Shown here: piece by piece, positions 25,219-34,859 of the stretch
How the letters are laid out: every line of letters starts with the position of its first letter
How positions within the stretch are numbered: position 1 is the stretch's first letter
Source: DATKPA01 sp051955985
Lineage (GTDB): Bacteria > Planctomycetota > Phycisphaerae > WQYP01
Direction of reading: 5' to 3'
DNA length: 64,000 bases
NCBI GenBank assembly: GCA_051955985.1
Contig: JBQCGD010000101.1
Coordinates: 93,491-157,490, forward strand
Made by a program: the position numbers and the translations under genes
Notes under the pieces: generated by a model
The model's input: the letters and a program-made list of their open reading frames with translations, nothing else
Database searches by the model: none
Told to the model about the DNA's origin: nothing

Positions 25219-25766
25219 GCGTCCACCTCCCGTCCCAGCCGCCGCTCGATGCAGTCCCGGAGCGCCAGCCGCACGCGGTGCAGCGTCACCTTCACGGCGC
25301 TCACGCTTCTGCCCGTCCGCGCTGCGATTTCCGGCGGGCTCATGTCGCCGCTGTAACGCATTTCCAGCAGGGTGTGCATGTCCCCCGAGATCCGCTTCAG
25401 GCAGTGCTCCAGCGCCTCGCAGCGATCGTCAAACCGCTCCGCAAAATGGGCGTGCGCGCTCACCAGGGCCTCGATCGCCTCCGCGTCAAACAGCGTGTTG
25501 CCCGAAGCGCTCCGGCGCCGCACGAAATCCATCACCTTGTGCCGCGCAATTCCCACCACCCACGCCTGGAAGGAATCCGGCCACCCGCGCTTGTCAAAAT
25601 CGTACGCGAACACCGCCGCCGCCACTTCCTGCATCACGTCCTGCGCGTCGTGAAAGTTCGGAATCATCGCCGCGATGAACGCACCCACCGCCGGCTGCGT
25701 CACCGACCACTTCCGCGCGATCTGCTCGATCGTGCTTGCGTTGCGAACCGAAGGTACCTGTCCCAT
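25215..25766 (-). CDS. ECF sigma factor (planctomycete/verrucomicrobial type)
   Basis: From the ATG at 25766 the product is 183 residues. Region 2 reads AAMIPNFHDAQDVMQEVAAA and FQAWVVGIARHKVMDFVRRR. Region 4 reads LLEMRYSGDMSPPEIAARTG followed by RSVSAVKVTLHRVRLALRDC. It directs RNA polymerase to target promoters and is translationally coupled to the FecR-like protein that follows. This pair is likely a cell-surface signalling unit. Upstream in-frame residues up to 25865 lack sigma-like sequence. Confidence 0.92.
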   Translation of the reverse strand: MGQVPSVRNASTIEQIARKWSVTQPAVGAFIAAMIPNFHDAQDVMQEVAAAVFAYDFDKRGWPDSFQAWVVGIARHKVMDFVRRRSASGNTLFDAEAIEALVSAHAHFAERFDDRCEALEHCLKRISGDMHTLLEMRYSGDMSPPEIAARTGRSVSAVKVTLHRVRLALRDCIERRLGREVDA

Positions 25767-25930
25767 GCCGTGCCGCCTGCCTGGAAGAATGGCCCCGCAC
25801 CCGGAGGGTGGGTCGTCCACCCTGTAGTCTCGACGCGCCCGGGCGCGGTTACAAAATTCCGCCAATCCCCCGTCCCGCCGGTAAACCCCTGCCCATCAAC
25901 GGACGCCCGTTGCCCCTGGCTGCTCCCCGC

Positions 25931-26944
25931 CTATTTCGTCGTGAATGGCATAAAAATGCGGGCGAACGCCCACGGCTCCTTTGCCGGTTCCGCCGCGGTC
26001 CCCTCCGTGACCGGACGTGTCGTGGCGTTCCGCTTCCGCGGCCGCGCCGCATCATCGTTGATCGACCAGTAATGCAGCGAGCACACCCACGGTGTCTCAT
26101 CCGCGAAAGACTTCAGCGTCCGCGCATCCGCCAGCCTGAACACCTCATCCGCCGAGCCGTTCCGCCCCAGGCACGGACAAAGCCCGATCTGAATCGACGG
26201 ATCGATCTGCTGCACCTGTGCATACGCCGCCTTCGCCGAGTCGATCCCCAGTTCCCCCTCCGATTTCCCCTTGTTGATGAACCGCTTCCCGAAGTACATC
26301 ACCATGATGTTCGCCGAATGCACCTTCACCCCCTTCTTCACCGCATCCCGCAGCAGGTCCAGCGATTCCGTCGAAAGCCCCTCCGGATCCACCGGCAGCG
26401 TGTACGAAATGATCAGCCCCGGATTCTTCTTCTGCAGGTTCGCAAGCACCGAGTTCCGCCGCTCCGAATCCGCCTTCCCCTTGTCCAGGTTGTTCCCCTC
26501 CACATCAAAATCCAGCCACGTGAAATGGTACGTGTCGATCACCTTCTGATACGCCGCCTCCAGCGCCGCCTCGTCGTCGATCACGTTTGCCATCTCTTTC
26601 CCCGCCTCCCCGCCGAACGACATGATCACATCCCCCCCGCGCTGGCGGATCGCATCGATCTGGTCGCCGTAGGTCGCATGATCGATCGGCAGCCGCCCGT
26701 CCCACGACGGTTCCTTCAGGTACTTGGCCTCTTTCCCGTGACCTTCCTGCCGCGCAATGATGAACGCCAGCGTGTAGTGCTTCAGCCCGCACGCATCATC
26801 GCAGTCCGTCAGCTTAAAACCGTCCCCCTGCCCGATGTACATGTACGGCGCAAAAACCCGCGTTGGCCATTCCGCACGGGCCACCGGCGCCAGCATCAGC
26901 GCAACACACAACGAAGCAAACCAGCGACGTGTCGACATCTGCAA
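25931..26944 (-). CDS. Secreted GH18-like glycosyl hydrolase
   Basis: The 337-residue product has a signal peptide ending VARA at about residue 24. The mature part has FAPYMYIG, GGDVIMSFGGEAG and FTWLDFDVEGNN, the last being the D-x-D-x-E end of the GH18 active-site strand with the catalytic glutamate kept. The first aspartate of the usual motif is replaced by threonine. SANIMVMYFGKR follows at the place of a later barrel strand. It would cleave chitin-like or related beta-1,4-linked amino sugars outside the cell. Whether it is active is uncertain. Confidence 0.8.
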   Translation of the reverse strand: MQMSTRRWFASLCVALMLAPVARAEWPTRVFAPYMYIGQGDGFKLTDCDDACGLKHYTLAFIIARQEGHGKEAKYLKEPSWDGRLPIDHATYGDQIDAIRQRGGDVIMSFGGEAGKEMANVIDDEAALEAAYQKVIDTYHFTWLDFDVEGNNLDKGKADSERRNSVLANLQKKNPGLIISYTLPVDPEGLSTESLDLLRDAVKKGVKVHSANIMVMYFGKRFINKGKSEGELGIDSAKAAYAQVQQIDPSIQIGLCPCLGRNGSADEVFRLADARTLKSFADETPWVCSLHYWSINDDAARPRKRNATTRPVTEGTAAEPAKEPWAFARIFMPFTTK

Positions 26945-27122
26945 TCTCCAGCAGGCGAAGAGGTGTGAAAACAGTGTAACGGCAAATCCGCCAATGCGGA
27001 TTCAAAAATGCGGCAATCCCTCATCGTTTTGCGGCGGTCCCGCCCACCCCCTCCCGACCGCGCGATTTCCCCCCATTTCTGGTAAAACCACGCCACCCGG
27101 GGCGGGAATGAGGAGGTCTGCA

Positions 27123-28037
27123 ATGAAACGGCCCGCTGCTCTGATTCTGCTCTCCGCGGTAGGGGGGCTCTCCGGTTGTTGCCATTGCCTCAAGCCCCTC
27201 CCCCCCGATACCCGCCCGCTCCCCGCCGCCATCTCCCGCGAAGAACAGCTCGACGCCCTCAACCGCCGCGCCACCGAACTCCCGCGCATCATCATGCACG
27301 CCGAATCCAACGGCATCGAAATCGACCAGCAAGTCGACGGCAAGGACAAACACGAATCCGCCGACGGCCAGCTCATCCTGCAGCAGCACTACAGCACCCA
27401 CACCGCCGACGTCTATGTGCAGGTCAAAAAGATCGGGCAGACCCTCTTCGACGCCGGCAAAAACGAAAACGAATGGTGGTTCGCCGCCTATGGCAACCCG
27501 CCCAGCGGCGCCGTTGGTCCCGCCAACGCCCGCTCCACCCTCGACACCCACACCAACGTCACCCTCCGCGCCGATTTCATCCCCGAACTCCTCGCCATCA
27601 CCGAAATCTCCCCCACCGACGGCGAACTCGTCGTCATGCGCGTCGATGACTTCGCCGGCACCAATGACCTCCTCATCGAACGCCCCGATGCCGAGGGCGC
27701 CGTCCGCCTCCAGCGCGAAATCGTCATCGACCGCCGCAGCGGCGAAATCCGCCGCGTCTCCCTCTTCAGCCCCGACGGCCAGATGGTCATCCGCGCCGAA
27801 ATGGACCACTACGAGCCCGTCCGCTACACCGGCGGCGCCAAGCCCTCCGAAGGCCAGACCCCCGCCATGCCCCGCCACATCCTCATCGACTGCCCTTCCG
27901 CCCACACCCGCCTCGGCCTCACCCTCGAGCGCGCCGAAGTCCCCGCCCGCCTCAAGGGCCACCCCTTCGAAACCCCCGACTGGCAGGACCTCGGCATCAA
28001 GCCCGAACGCGTCGAGAGCAACCCTCAAAGCTCATAA
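27123..28037 (+). CDS. Predicted lipoprotein, unknown
   Basis: The 304-residue product has a strong AGGAGG before its ATG and a lipoprotein signal (ALILLSAVGGLSGC). The mature part is hydrophilic, with strand-rich blocks such as LLIERPDAEGAVRLQREIVI and REIVIDRRSGEIRRVSLF. These could fold like an outer-membrane lipoprotein carrier or sorting domain, but I cannot name a family. Its end overlaps the end of the convergent carboxypeptidase gene by 13 bp. Confidence 0.7.
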   Translation: MKRPAALILLSAVGGLSGCCHCLKPLPPDTRPLPAAISREEQLDALNRRATELPRIIMHAESNGIEIDQQVDGKDKHESADGQLILQQHYSTHTADVYVQVKKIGQTLFDAGKNENEWWFAAYGNPPSGAVGPANARSTLDTHTNVTLRADFIPELLAITEISPTDGELVVMRVDDFAGTNDLLIERPDAEGAVRLQREIVIDRRSGEIRRVSLFSPDGQMVIRAEMDHYEPVRYTGGAKPSEGQTPAMPRHILIDCPSAHTRLGLTLERAEVPARLKGHPFETPDWQDLGIKPERVESNPQSS

Positions 28038-29530
28038 ATCTCCCCGAATTTTCCCTTCAGGTACTTCAAGTACGCCTCCGTCGTCAGCGGCTTCCCCGTC
28101 GCCTTCGGAATCAGCTCCCGCGGCGGATACTTCTGCCCGTACTGGTGCACATGCATCTTCAGCCACTCGTACAACGGCGCAAAGTCCGCCTTCTCAATGT
28201 CGCTCATCAGCCCCGGCAACTCCCGCTTCGCCGTCTCAAATAGCTGCGCCGCCAGGATGTTCCCCAGCGTGTACGTCGGAAAATACCCGATCCCCCCGCC
28301 CGCCCAGTGCACATCCTGCAGAATCCCCTCCCGATCGGTAGGGGGGGTAATCCCCAGCGACTCCTTCATCTTCTCGTTCCACCGCGCCGGCGCATCCTTC
28401 ACCGACAGCTTCTTGTTCAGCAGCTCCTGCTCCATTTCGTACCGCAAAATGATGTGCAGGTTGTACGTCACTTCATCCGCCTCCACCCGGATCAACGACG
28501 GCTTCACCCGGTTGATCGACTTGTAAAACGTCCCCACCGCCACGTTCCCCAGTTGCCCCGGAAACGTCTTCTGCAATTCCGGATAATACCGGTTCCAGAA
28601 CTCCCGCGACCGCCCCACCAGGTTCTCCCACAACCGCGACTGCGACTCGTGCACCCCCAGCGACACTCCGCCCGCCAGCGGCGTGAATTCATACGCCGGG
28701 TTGATGTTCAACTCATAAAACGCATGCCCCATTTCATGCATCACCCCGAACAGCGCCCCCGGCAGCCAGTCCGTTTCATACCGCGTCGTGATCCGCACAT
28801 CGTTCGGCGAAAAATTCGTGCAGAACGGATGCACCGACGTGTCCAGCCGCCCCCGCTCAAATGAAAAGCCGCAAGCCTTCAAAATCCCCACCGCAAACTG
28901 CTTCTGCAGCTCCACATCATATTCCCGCGTCAGCGGCTCCTCCGAGACCCGGCCCGCGTGCCGCTGGATCGCCGCCACCAGCGGAATCGTCTCCTGCTTC
29001 AGCCCCGCAAACAGCGGATCCAGCTCCGCCGCCGTCATCCCCTCCTCGTAATCATCCAGCAGCACATCGTAAATCGGCTTCTCCGCATCAATCGCCGCCG
29101 CGTACTGCCGCTTCAACTCCAGCGTCTTCTCCAGCCACGGAGCAAACGCCGCATAGTCGTTCTCCTGCCGCGCCTTCGCCCACACCTCGTGCGCCAGCGC
29201 CGCCGTCTCCTTCATCTCCACCACCAGAGACGTCGGCACCTTGGTCGATTTGTCCATCTCCCGCCGCGCCACCCGCAACATCGCCTGCGCGTCCTCCCCC
29301 GCCGGCTTCTCCGCCTCCGCCTCGGCCAGCAGCCCCTGCGTCTCCGCCGACACATGCATCTCGTGCGAAAGCTTCGCCATCGTCGCAAGCTGCTTTGCCC
29401 GCGACTCCGCGCCCCGCGGCGGCATGTTCACAAGCTGGTCCCACTCCGAAAGTGCCGTCGCCATCCTCAAATTCGAAACGTCGGCCAGCCGGGCGAGCAG
29501 CCTCTCAAACGCGGTTCCTGCAGCAGGCAT
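28025..29530 (-). CDS. M32 carboxypeptidase Taq
   Basis: The roughly 500-residue product has the zinc motif HEMGHAFYE, the downstream ESQSRLWENLVGRS that supplies the third ligand glutamate, and ADEVTYNLHIILRYEMEQEL. All are diagnostic for family M32. It removes C-terminal residues from peptides in the cytoplasm and needs a divalent metal. Two ATGs at 29533 and 29530 share an AGGAG; I took the second for its better spacing. Length is typical. Confidence 0.96.
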   Translation of the reverse strand: MPAAGTAFERLLARLADVSNLRMATALSEWDQLVNMPPRGAESRAKQLATMAKLSHEMHVSAETQGLLAEAEAEKPAGEDAQAMLRVARREMDKSTKVPTSLVVEMKETAALAHEVWAKARQENDYAAFAPWLEKTLELKRQYAAAIDAEKPIYDVLLDDYEEGMTAAELDPLFAGLKQETIPLVAAIQRHAGRVSEEPLTREYDVELQKQFAVGILKACGFSFERGRLDTSVHPFCTNFSPNDVRITTRYETDWLPGALFGVMHEMGHAFYELNINPAYEFTPLAGGVSLGVHESQSRLWENLVGRSREFWNRYYPELQKTFPGQLGNVAVGTFYKSINRVKPSLIRVEADEVTYNLHIILRYEMEQELLNKKLSVKDAPARWNEKMKESLGITPPTDREGILQDVHWAGGGIGYFPTYTLGNILAAQLFETAKRELPGLMSDIEKADFAPLYEWLKMHVHQYGQKYPPRELIPKATGKPLTTEAYLKYLKGKFGEIYEL

Positions 29531-29938
29531 CATGCGGCTCCTTGGCGAAACAAAAATCAGCAACCGAACCAGAATAAAAACGCTGCCCCCGTTTGCAAAG
29601 CGCTCCGCAAGAAGAAGACGACCCCTCCCATAGGAAAAACCTGCCGGTGGAAACTTCCAAAAAACTAATTAACATGTCTCAATCCTTCACCAGGATCTCC
29701 CCGCAAAAACACTGGCACCAAAGTCTCACCCCATCCAAATAATCCCGGCCCTTCCCGGCACACACTCGCATCCCGGATGCATTTCAGGTGAACGCCGGCT
29801 CACCGGATCGTCTGTGGAGGGAAGTGGCGCACCTTCATCGGACCCTGCTGCGCACCGCACGGACCTGTCTCCGCCGCGGAATTCATATAAACCATCAGCC
29901 CGCCCCCAACACGGGCGGCTGGGAAACGAGGACCTGTC
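29531..29938. other. Intergenic region between carboxypeptidase and RTX gene
   Basis: These 408 bp hold the divergent promoters of both genes. I find no convincing minus-10/minus-35 pair, no RNA gene and no repeat. The stretch around 29650 is locally AT-rich. Confidence 0.4.
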
Positions 29939-32731
29939 ATGAACGCCATCCAACGCAACACACGCAAAAACCGCCGCCGCAATTCCCCCACCCACATCGA
30001 ACCCCTCGAACAACGCACCTATCGCTCCGTCGCCGCACTCGCACTCCCCGGCGTCCTCACCGTCCGTGGCGACGTCCAGAACAACACCATCGTCGTCAGC
30101 CGCGATCCCGCCGGCAAAATTCTCGTCAACGGTGGCGCCGTCAAAATCGTCGGCTTCACCCCCACCGTCGCCAATACCAAGCTCATCCTCCTCTTCGGCG
30201 CCGACGGCAACGACACCCTCTCCCTCGATGAAGCCAACGGCGCCCTCCCTGTCGCCGAACTCTTCGGCGGCAACGGAAACGACCTCCTCACCGGCGGCTC
30301 CTCCAACGACCTCCTCTTTGGCCAGGCCGGCAACGACACCCTCCTCGGCAAGGGCGGCAACGACCTCCTCTTCGGCGGCGCAGGCGACGATTCCCTCACC
30401 GGCGGAGCCGGCAACGACCAGGTCTTCGGCGAAGCCAACAACGATACCCTCATCTGGAACCCCGGCGACGCCACCGACCTCAACGAAGGCGGCGACGGCA
30501 TCGACACCATCCAGGTCAACGGCGGCAACGGCGCCGAAACCTTCACCGCCACCCCCAACGGCTCCCGCGTCCGCTTCGACCGCACCACCCCCGCCCCCTT
30601 CTCCCTCGACATCGGCTCCTCCGAAAACCTCGTCGTTAACATGAACGGCGGCGATGACACCTTCACCGGCAGCAATGGCCTCTCCACACTCATCAACCTC
30701 ACCGTCGATGGCGGTACCGGCAACGACACCATCACCGGCGGCGACGGCAACGACCTCCTCCTCGGCGGCGATGGCAATGACCTCCTCGTCGGCGGCCGCG
30801 GCAACGACACCATGCTCGCCGGCGCCAATGACGACACCTTCGTCTGGAACCCCGGCGACGGCTCCGACACCCTCGAAGGCCAGGCCGGCAACGACACCCT
30901 CCAGTTCAACGGCGCCAACATCAACGAAAAAATCGACATCTCCGCCAATGGCTCCCGCGTCCGCTTCACCCGCGACGTCGCCGCCATCACCATGGATGCC
31001 AACGCCACCGAAAACATCAACTTCAAGGCCCTCGGCGGCGCCGACAGCATCTCCGTCGGCGACCTCACCGGCACCGGCGTCACTGCCCTCAACTTCGACC
31101 TCGGCGCTGCCACCGGCGGTGGCGATGCCGCAGCCGATACCCTCACCCTCAACGGCACCAACTATGCCGACAATGTCCAGGTCTCCGGCGCCGGCACCAG
31201 CTACGCCGTCACCGGCCTCCCCGCCACCGTCAATGTCGCCAACTCCGAAGGCGCACTCGACAACCTCGTCGTCCAGCTCCAGGCCGGCAACGACACCTTC
31301 TCCGCCGCCGCACTCCCCGCCCTCATCACCCGCCTCACCGTCGATGCCGGCGCAGGCCAGGACATTCTCGTCGGCAGCCAGGGCGACGACCTCCTCCTCG
31401 GCGGCGATGATGCCGACTCCATCACCGGCGGCCGCGGCAACGACACCGCCCTCATGGGCGCCGGCGACGATACCTTCCTCTGGAACCCCGGCGATGGCTC
31501 CGATGTCGTCGAAGGCCAGGCCGGCACTGACACCCTCGTCTTCAACGGCGCCAACATCAACGAAAACTTCGACCTCTCCGCCAACGGCTCCCGCCTCCGC
31601 CTCTCCCGCGACGTCGGTGCCGTCGTCATGGACACCAACGCCCTCGAACAGATCAACCTCAACACCCTCGCCGGCGCAGATGCCGTCACCGTCAACGACC
31701 TCACCGGCACCGGCCTGCAGACCGTCAACCTCAACCTCGGCGCCAGCAACGCCGCGCCCGACGCCGCCACCGACAACGTCATCGTCAACGGCACCGCCGC
31801 CGCTGACAACGTCGTCGTCGCCAGCTCCGTCTCCGGCGGCGTCAAAATCGGCGGCCTCGCCGCGCGCATCAACATCACCCTCCCCGATCCCACCGACAAT
31901 CTCACCGTCAACAGCCTCGCCGGCGCCGATACCATCGACGCGTCCCTCCTCCAGGCCGGCGCCATGCTCCTCACCGAAAACGGCGGCGATGATGCCGACC
32001 TCCTCGTCGGCTCACAGGGCGATGACACCCTCAACGGCGGCCGCGGCAACGATGTCGCCCTCGGCGGCGCCGGCGACGATACCTTCGTCTGGAACCCCGG
32101 CGACGGCTCCGACACCCTCGAAGGCCAGGCCGGCAACGACACCCTCCAGTTCAACGGCGCCAACATCGCCGAAAATATCAATATCTCCGCCAACGGCTCC
32201 CGCGTCCGCTTCACCCGCGACGTCGCCGCCATCACCATGGACCTCAACGGCACCGAAAACATCAACTTCAAGGCCCTCGGCGGCGCTGATGCCATCACCG
32301 TCGGCGACCTCACCGGTACCGATGTTACCAACGTCAACCTCGACCTCGCCGCCACCGGCGGCGCAGGCGATGGCGCCGCCGATACCGTCACCGTCAACGG
32401 CACCGCCGGCGCCGACACCATCCAACTCGCCGGCGACGCCTCCGGTGTCCAGGTCCTCGGCCTCCAGGCCCAGGTGAACATCACCGGCGCAGAACCCGCC
32501 AGCGACCGCCTCATCGTCCAGGCACTCGCCGGCGACGATGTCATTGAAGCCTCCGCCCTCGCCCCCGGCGCCATCCAGCTCACCGAAGATGGCGGCGACA
32601 ACGACGATGTCCTCATCGGCACCACCGGCAACGACACCCTCCTCGGCGGAAACGGCGACGACGTCCTCATCGGCAACGGCGGCATCGATATCCTCAACGG
32701 CGGCCCCGGCAGCAACACCATCATCCCCTGA
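29939..32731 (+). CDS. Large RTX-type calcium-binding repeat protein
   Basis: The 930-residue product starts with a basic stretch and EPLEQRTYRSV, the planctomycete-type N-terminus seen on exported repeat proteins. It has many nine-residue RTX repeats of the form GGxGNDxLxx (GNGNDLLTGG, GGDGNDLLVGG) that bind calcium as a parallel beta roll. Four larger units each start DTFxWNPGDGSD and contain SANGSRVRFTRDVAAITMD. The second and fourth units are almost identical at the DNA level. It ends GGPGSNTIIP. It is probably secreted by a type I-like or unknown route and acts in adhesion or the cell surface layer. A strong terminator follows. Confidence 0.9.
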   Translation: MNAIQRNTRKNRRRNSPTHIEPLEQRTYRSVAALALPGVLTVRGDVQNNTIVVSRDPAGKILVNGGAVKIVGFTPTVANTKLILLFGADGNDTLSLDEANGALPVAELFGGNGNDLLTGGSSNDLLFGQAGNDTLLGKGGNDLLFGGAGDDSLTGGAGNDQVFGEANNDTLIWNPGDATDLNEGGDGIDTIQVNGGNGAETFTATPNGSRVRFDRTTPAPFSLDIGSSENLVVNMNGGDDTFTGSNGLSTLINLTVDGGTGNDTITGGDGNDLLLGGDGNDLLVGGRGNDTMLAGANDDTFVWNPGDGSDTLEGQAGNDTLQFNGANINEKIDISANGSRVRFTRDVAAITMDANATENINFKALGGADSISVGDLTGTGVTALNFDLGAATGGGDAAADTLTLNGTNYADNVQVSGAGTSYAVTGLPATVNVANSEGALDNLVVQLQAGNDTFSAAALPALITRLTVDAGAGQDILVGSQGDDLLLGGDDADSITGGRGNDTALMGAGDDTFLWNPGDGSDVVEGQAGTDTLVFNGANINENFDLSANGSRLRLSRDVGAVVMDTNALEQINLNTLAGADAVTVNDLTGTGLQTVNLNLGASNAAPDAATDNVIVNGTAAADNVVVASSVSGGVKIGGLAARINITLPDPTDNLTVNSLAGADTIDASLLQAGAMLLTENGGDDADLLVGSQGDDTLNGGRGNDVALGGAGDDTFVWNPGDGSDTLEGQAGNDTLQFNGANIAENINISANGSRVRFTRDVAAITMDLNGTENINFKALGGADAITVGDLTGTDVTNVNLDLAATGGAGDGAADTVTVNGTAGADTIQLAGDASGVQVLGLQAQVNITGAEPASDRLIVQALAGDDVIEASALAPGAIQLTEDGGDNDDVLIGTTGNDTLLGGNGDDVLIGNGGIDILNGGPGSNTIIP

Positions 32732-32781
32732 CCGATACCCCACGAGCGGGCAGGCGGTTCTGTTCTCGACCCCTTGCTCAC

Positions 32782-32818
32782 GGCGGAGTTGCCGGATGGC
32801 AACTCCGCCGCTTTTTTG
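32782..32818 (+). terminator. Terminator of the RTX gene
   Basis: GGCGGAGTTGCC and GGCAACTCCGCC form a perfect 12-bp stem with a GGAT loop, followed by GCTTTTTT. Confidence 0.9.
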
Positions 32819-32892
32819 AGCGGAGCCGACGCCCCCGTCGGCTATATCCGAACCGGCAACTCCCCGCACAACAATTGGGCCCCGGCCAACGC

Positions 32893-32920
32893 TTGCGTCG
32901 TCGCGAACCCCGCATATAAC
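32893..32920 (+). promoter_or_regulatory. Sigma-70-type promoter, copy 1 of a repeated sequence
   Basis: TTGCGT (32893) and TATAAC (32915) are 16 bp apart, 45 bp before the fucosidase ATG. The surrounding block of about 43 bp (CCAACGCTTGCGTCGTCGCG onward) recurs nearly unchanged at about 60199-60239. Confidence 0.6.
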
Positions 32921-32964
32921 ACATTGCACGCCTCTCGCCGCATCAACCAATCCGAAAGGCCCCC

Positions 32965-34272
32965 ATGCGACGCCTCCTCTCCACTCTCATCCCCTTCCTC
33001 CTCGCCACCTCCACTCTCGCCCAATCTCCCTCCACTCAACCCGACCGCCTCCAATGGTTCCACCAAGCCCGCTTCGGCATGTTCATCCACTGGGGCCTCT
33101 ACGCCATCCCCGCCGGCGAATGGAACGGCATCTCCGGCAAACGCCACTACAACGAATGGATCCAACAAGCCGCCAGAATCCCCACCCCCGACTACGAATC
33201 CTTCGCCAAACAATTCAACCCTGCCCATTTCGACCCCGACGCCATCGTCAAAATGGCCAAAGCCGCCGGCATGAAATACATCGTCTTCACCACCAAGCAC
33301 CACGACGGCTTCTGCATGTTCGACAGCCAACTCACCGACTACACCGTCACCAAACGCACCCCCTGGGCCCAGGACCCCACCAAACTCCTCGCCGACGCCT
33401 GCCACCGCGAAGGCCTCACCTTCTGCGTCTACTACTCCCTCCCCGACTGGCACAACCCCAATTTCCCCGCGCAATACTCCATGGACAACTTCCACGCCCA
33501 CCCCAGCCCCTCCGCCGACATCACCAAATACGACGACTACCTCCGCGGCCAGATCACCGAACTCCTCACCCACTATGGCCCCATCGGCCTCATCTGGTTC
33601 GACGACGGCGGCATGTTCAAAAACGCCGACAAACCCGCCCTCCTCCAAGCCCCCAAACTCCTCGAAACCATCCACTCCCTCCAGCCCAACACCCTCCTCA
33701 ACGACCGCCTCGGCCAAGGCGCCGACTACGTCACCCCCGAACAACGCATCCCCGCCAACGGCCTCGGCAAACCCTTCGAAGTCTGCATGACCCTCACCAA
33801 AACCAACTGGGGCTACGTCGCCAAAGACCACTCCTGGAAATCCCCCGCAGAAGTCCTCCAGAAACTCGTCGACATCGCCAGCAAGGGCGGCAACTTCCTC
33901 CTCAACGTCGGCCCCATGCCCTCCGGCGAAATCCCCCAACCCGCAAAAGACATCCTCGCCCAGGTCGGCCAATGGACCTCCGCCAACGCCGAAGCCCTCT
34001 ACGGCACCACCCCCTCCCCCTTCCCCGACACCCCCACCTGGGGCCGCATCACCACCGGCAACAACAAGTGGTACCTCACCCTCTTCGACCTCCCAAAAGA
34101 CTCCCACTACTCCCTCAAAAACCCCACCCCCGCGCACTTCACCGCCTGCCTCCTCCAAAGCCCCCACACTCCTCTTCCCCTCAAAGAACAGGCAGACACC
34201 CTCCAAATCGACCTCACCCCTCTCACCCCCGCCCCCCTCCCCACCGTCATCCTCCTGAAATGCAACCCTTGA
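32965..34272 (+). CDS. Secreted alpha-L-fucosidase (GH29)
   Basis: The 435-residue product has a signal peptide ending TLAQ. Diagnostic GH29 blocks follow: WFHQARFGMFIHWGLYAIPA, MKYIVFTTKHHDGFCMF, GLIWFDDGG with the nucleophile aspartate, and FLLNVGPMPSGEIP. It frees terminal fucose from polysaccharides such as fucoidan-like algal material or mucin, in the periplasm or outside. With the PL5 lyase and GH18-like protein nearby it points to a polysaccharide-feeding life style. It lacks a clear C-terminal carbohydrate-binding module. Confidence 0.96.
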   Translation: MRRLLSTLIPFLLATSTLAQSPSTQPDRLQWFHQARFGMFIHWGLYAIPAGEWNGISGKRHYNEWIQQAARIPTPDYESFAKQFNPAHFDPDAIVKMAKAAGMKYIVFTTKHHDGFCMFDSQLTDYTVTKRTPWAQDPTKLLADACHREGLTFCVYYSLPDWHNPNFPAQYSMDNFHAHPSPSADITKYDDYLRGQITELLTHYGPIGLIWFDDGGMFKNADKPALLQAPKLLETIHSLQPNTLLNDRLGQGADYVTPEQRIPANGLGKPFEVCMTLTKTNWGYVAKDHSWKSPAEVLQKLVDIASKGGNFLLNVGPMPSGEIPQPAKDILAQVGQWTSANAEALYGTTPSPFPDTPTWGRITTGNNKWYLTLFDLPKDSHYSLKNPTPAHFTACLLQSPHTPLPLKEQADTLQIDLTPLTPAPLPTVILLKCNP

Positions 34273-34421
34273 TCCTCGCCAAGAAAACCTTCTCCCACAT
34301 GGACAAGTGTGGGACGGGGCTTCGTTGCTACGCATGCGATTCAAACGCCAGGACGAAAGATTGGATTGTGCCGCGGTGATTCATTAGTAAAAGCTGCGAA
34401 AGCCTTCACTGTGAGCCAATG

Positions 34422-34859
34422 CTAGGCGGGACATATTTTGTGCTCTGGATCAAACCAAAGTACGTGGAATGTATCCTCGAATCGAAAACCAAAGATTCGA
34501 TATTTATCCCCCGCTCTAATTCCTGCTATTTTGTGATCTTCGCTCACCCGGCCTGGACGATTCACCTTCAATGCTGAATCTTCGTATGGATTCCAGTGCA
34601 GTCCGGTCTTCATGCCGGGGGTCTTGGAGGCTGTTTGGTACACCTGAACCCACGTCATTGAATTCAGTCTTCTAAAACAATCAACAGCATTCCTCACATC
34701 TTCCGAGGAGAGAAGCGAAAGGCAGTGAGAGTCTTCCGAATATTCGAATGACAACCTAACCTTCGTGTTGTGGTCGCTCTTTGCAAGTTCCGGCTTGGGA
34801 GCAACCTGAAGGAAATTGGGCTTTACTTTCTGTTGATACTTGTAATCTTTTTTGCCCAT
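34422..34859 (-). CDS. Putative toxin of a Panacea-type toxin-antitoxin pair
   Basis: The 145-residue product starts inside the stop of the preceding antitoxin (TAATG), so the two are translated together. It has a basic N-terminus and an alternating core with SEDVRNAVDCFRRLNSMTW, and it closes KYRIFGFRFEDTFHVLWFDP followed by EHKI. This closing stretch looks like the compact beta-sheet end of RelE/MazF-size toxins, but I cannot assign a family. Panacea antitoxins pair with many unrelated toxins. Base composition is AT-rich compared with both neighbours, a sign of transfer. Confidence 0.65.
   Translation of the reverse strand: MGKKDYKYQQKVKPNFLQVAPKPELAKSDHNTKVRLSFEYSEDSHCLSLLSSEDVRNAVDCFRRLNSMTWVQVYQTASKTPGMKTGLHWNPYEDSALKVNRPGRVSEDHKIAGIRAGDKYRIFGFRFEDTFHVLWFDPEHKICPA

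Noticed and set aside
23497..25356. Long plus-strand frame opposite the FecR and sigma genes
   Set aside because: It is rich in Arg, His and Pro, starts in the tRNA fragment and mirrors codon bias of the real minus-strand genes.
32842..34344. Minus-strand protein opposite the fucosidase gene
   Set aside because: Low-complexity Gly/Val/Glu text with no domain; GH29 motifs fix the coding strand.
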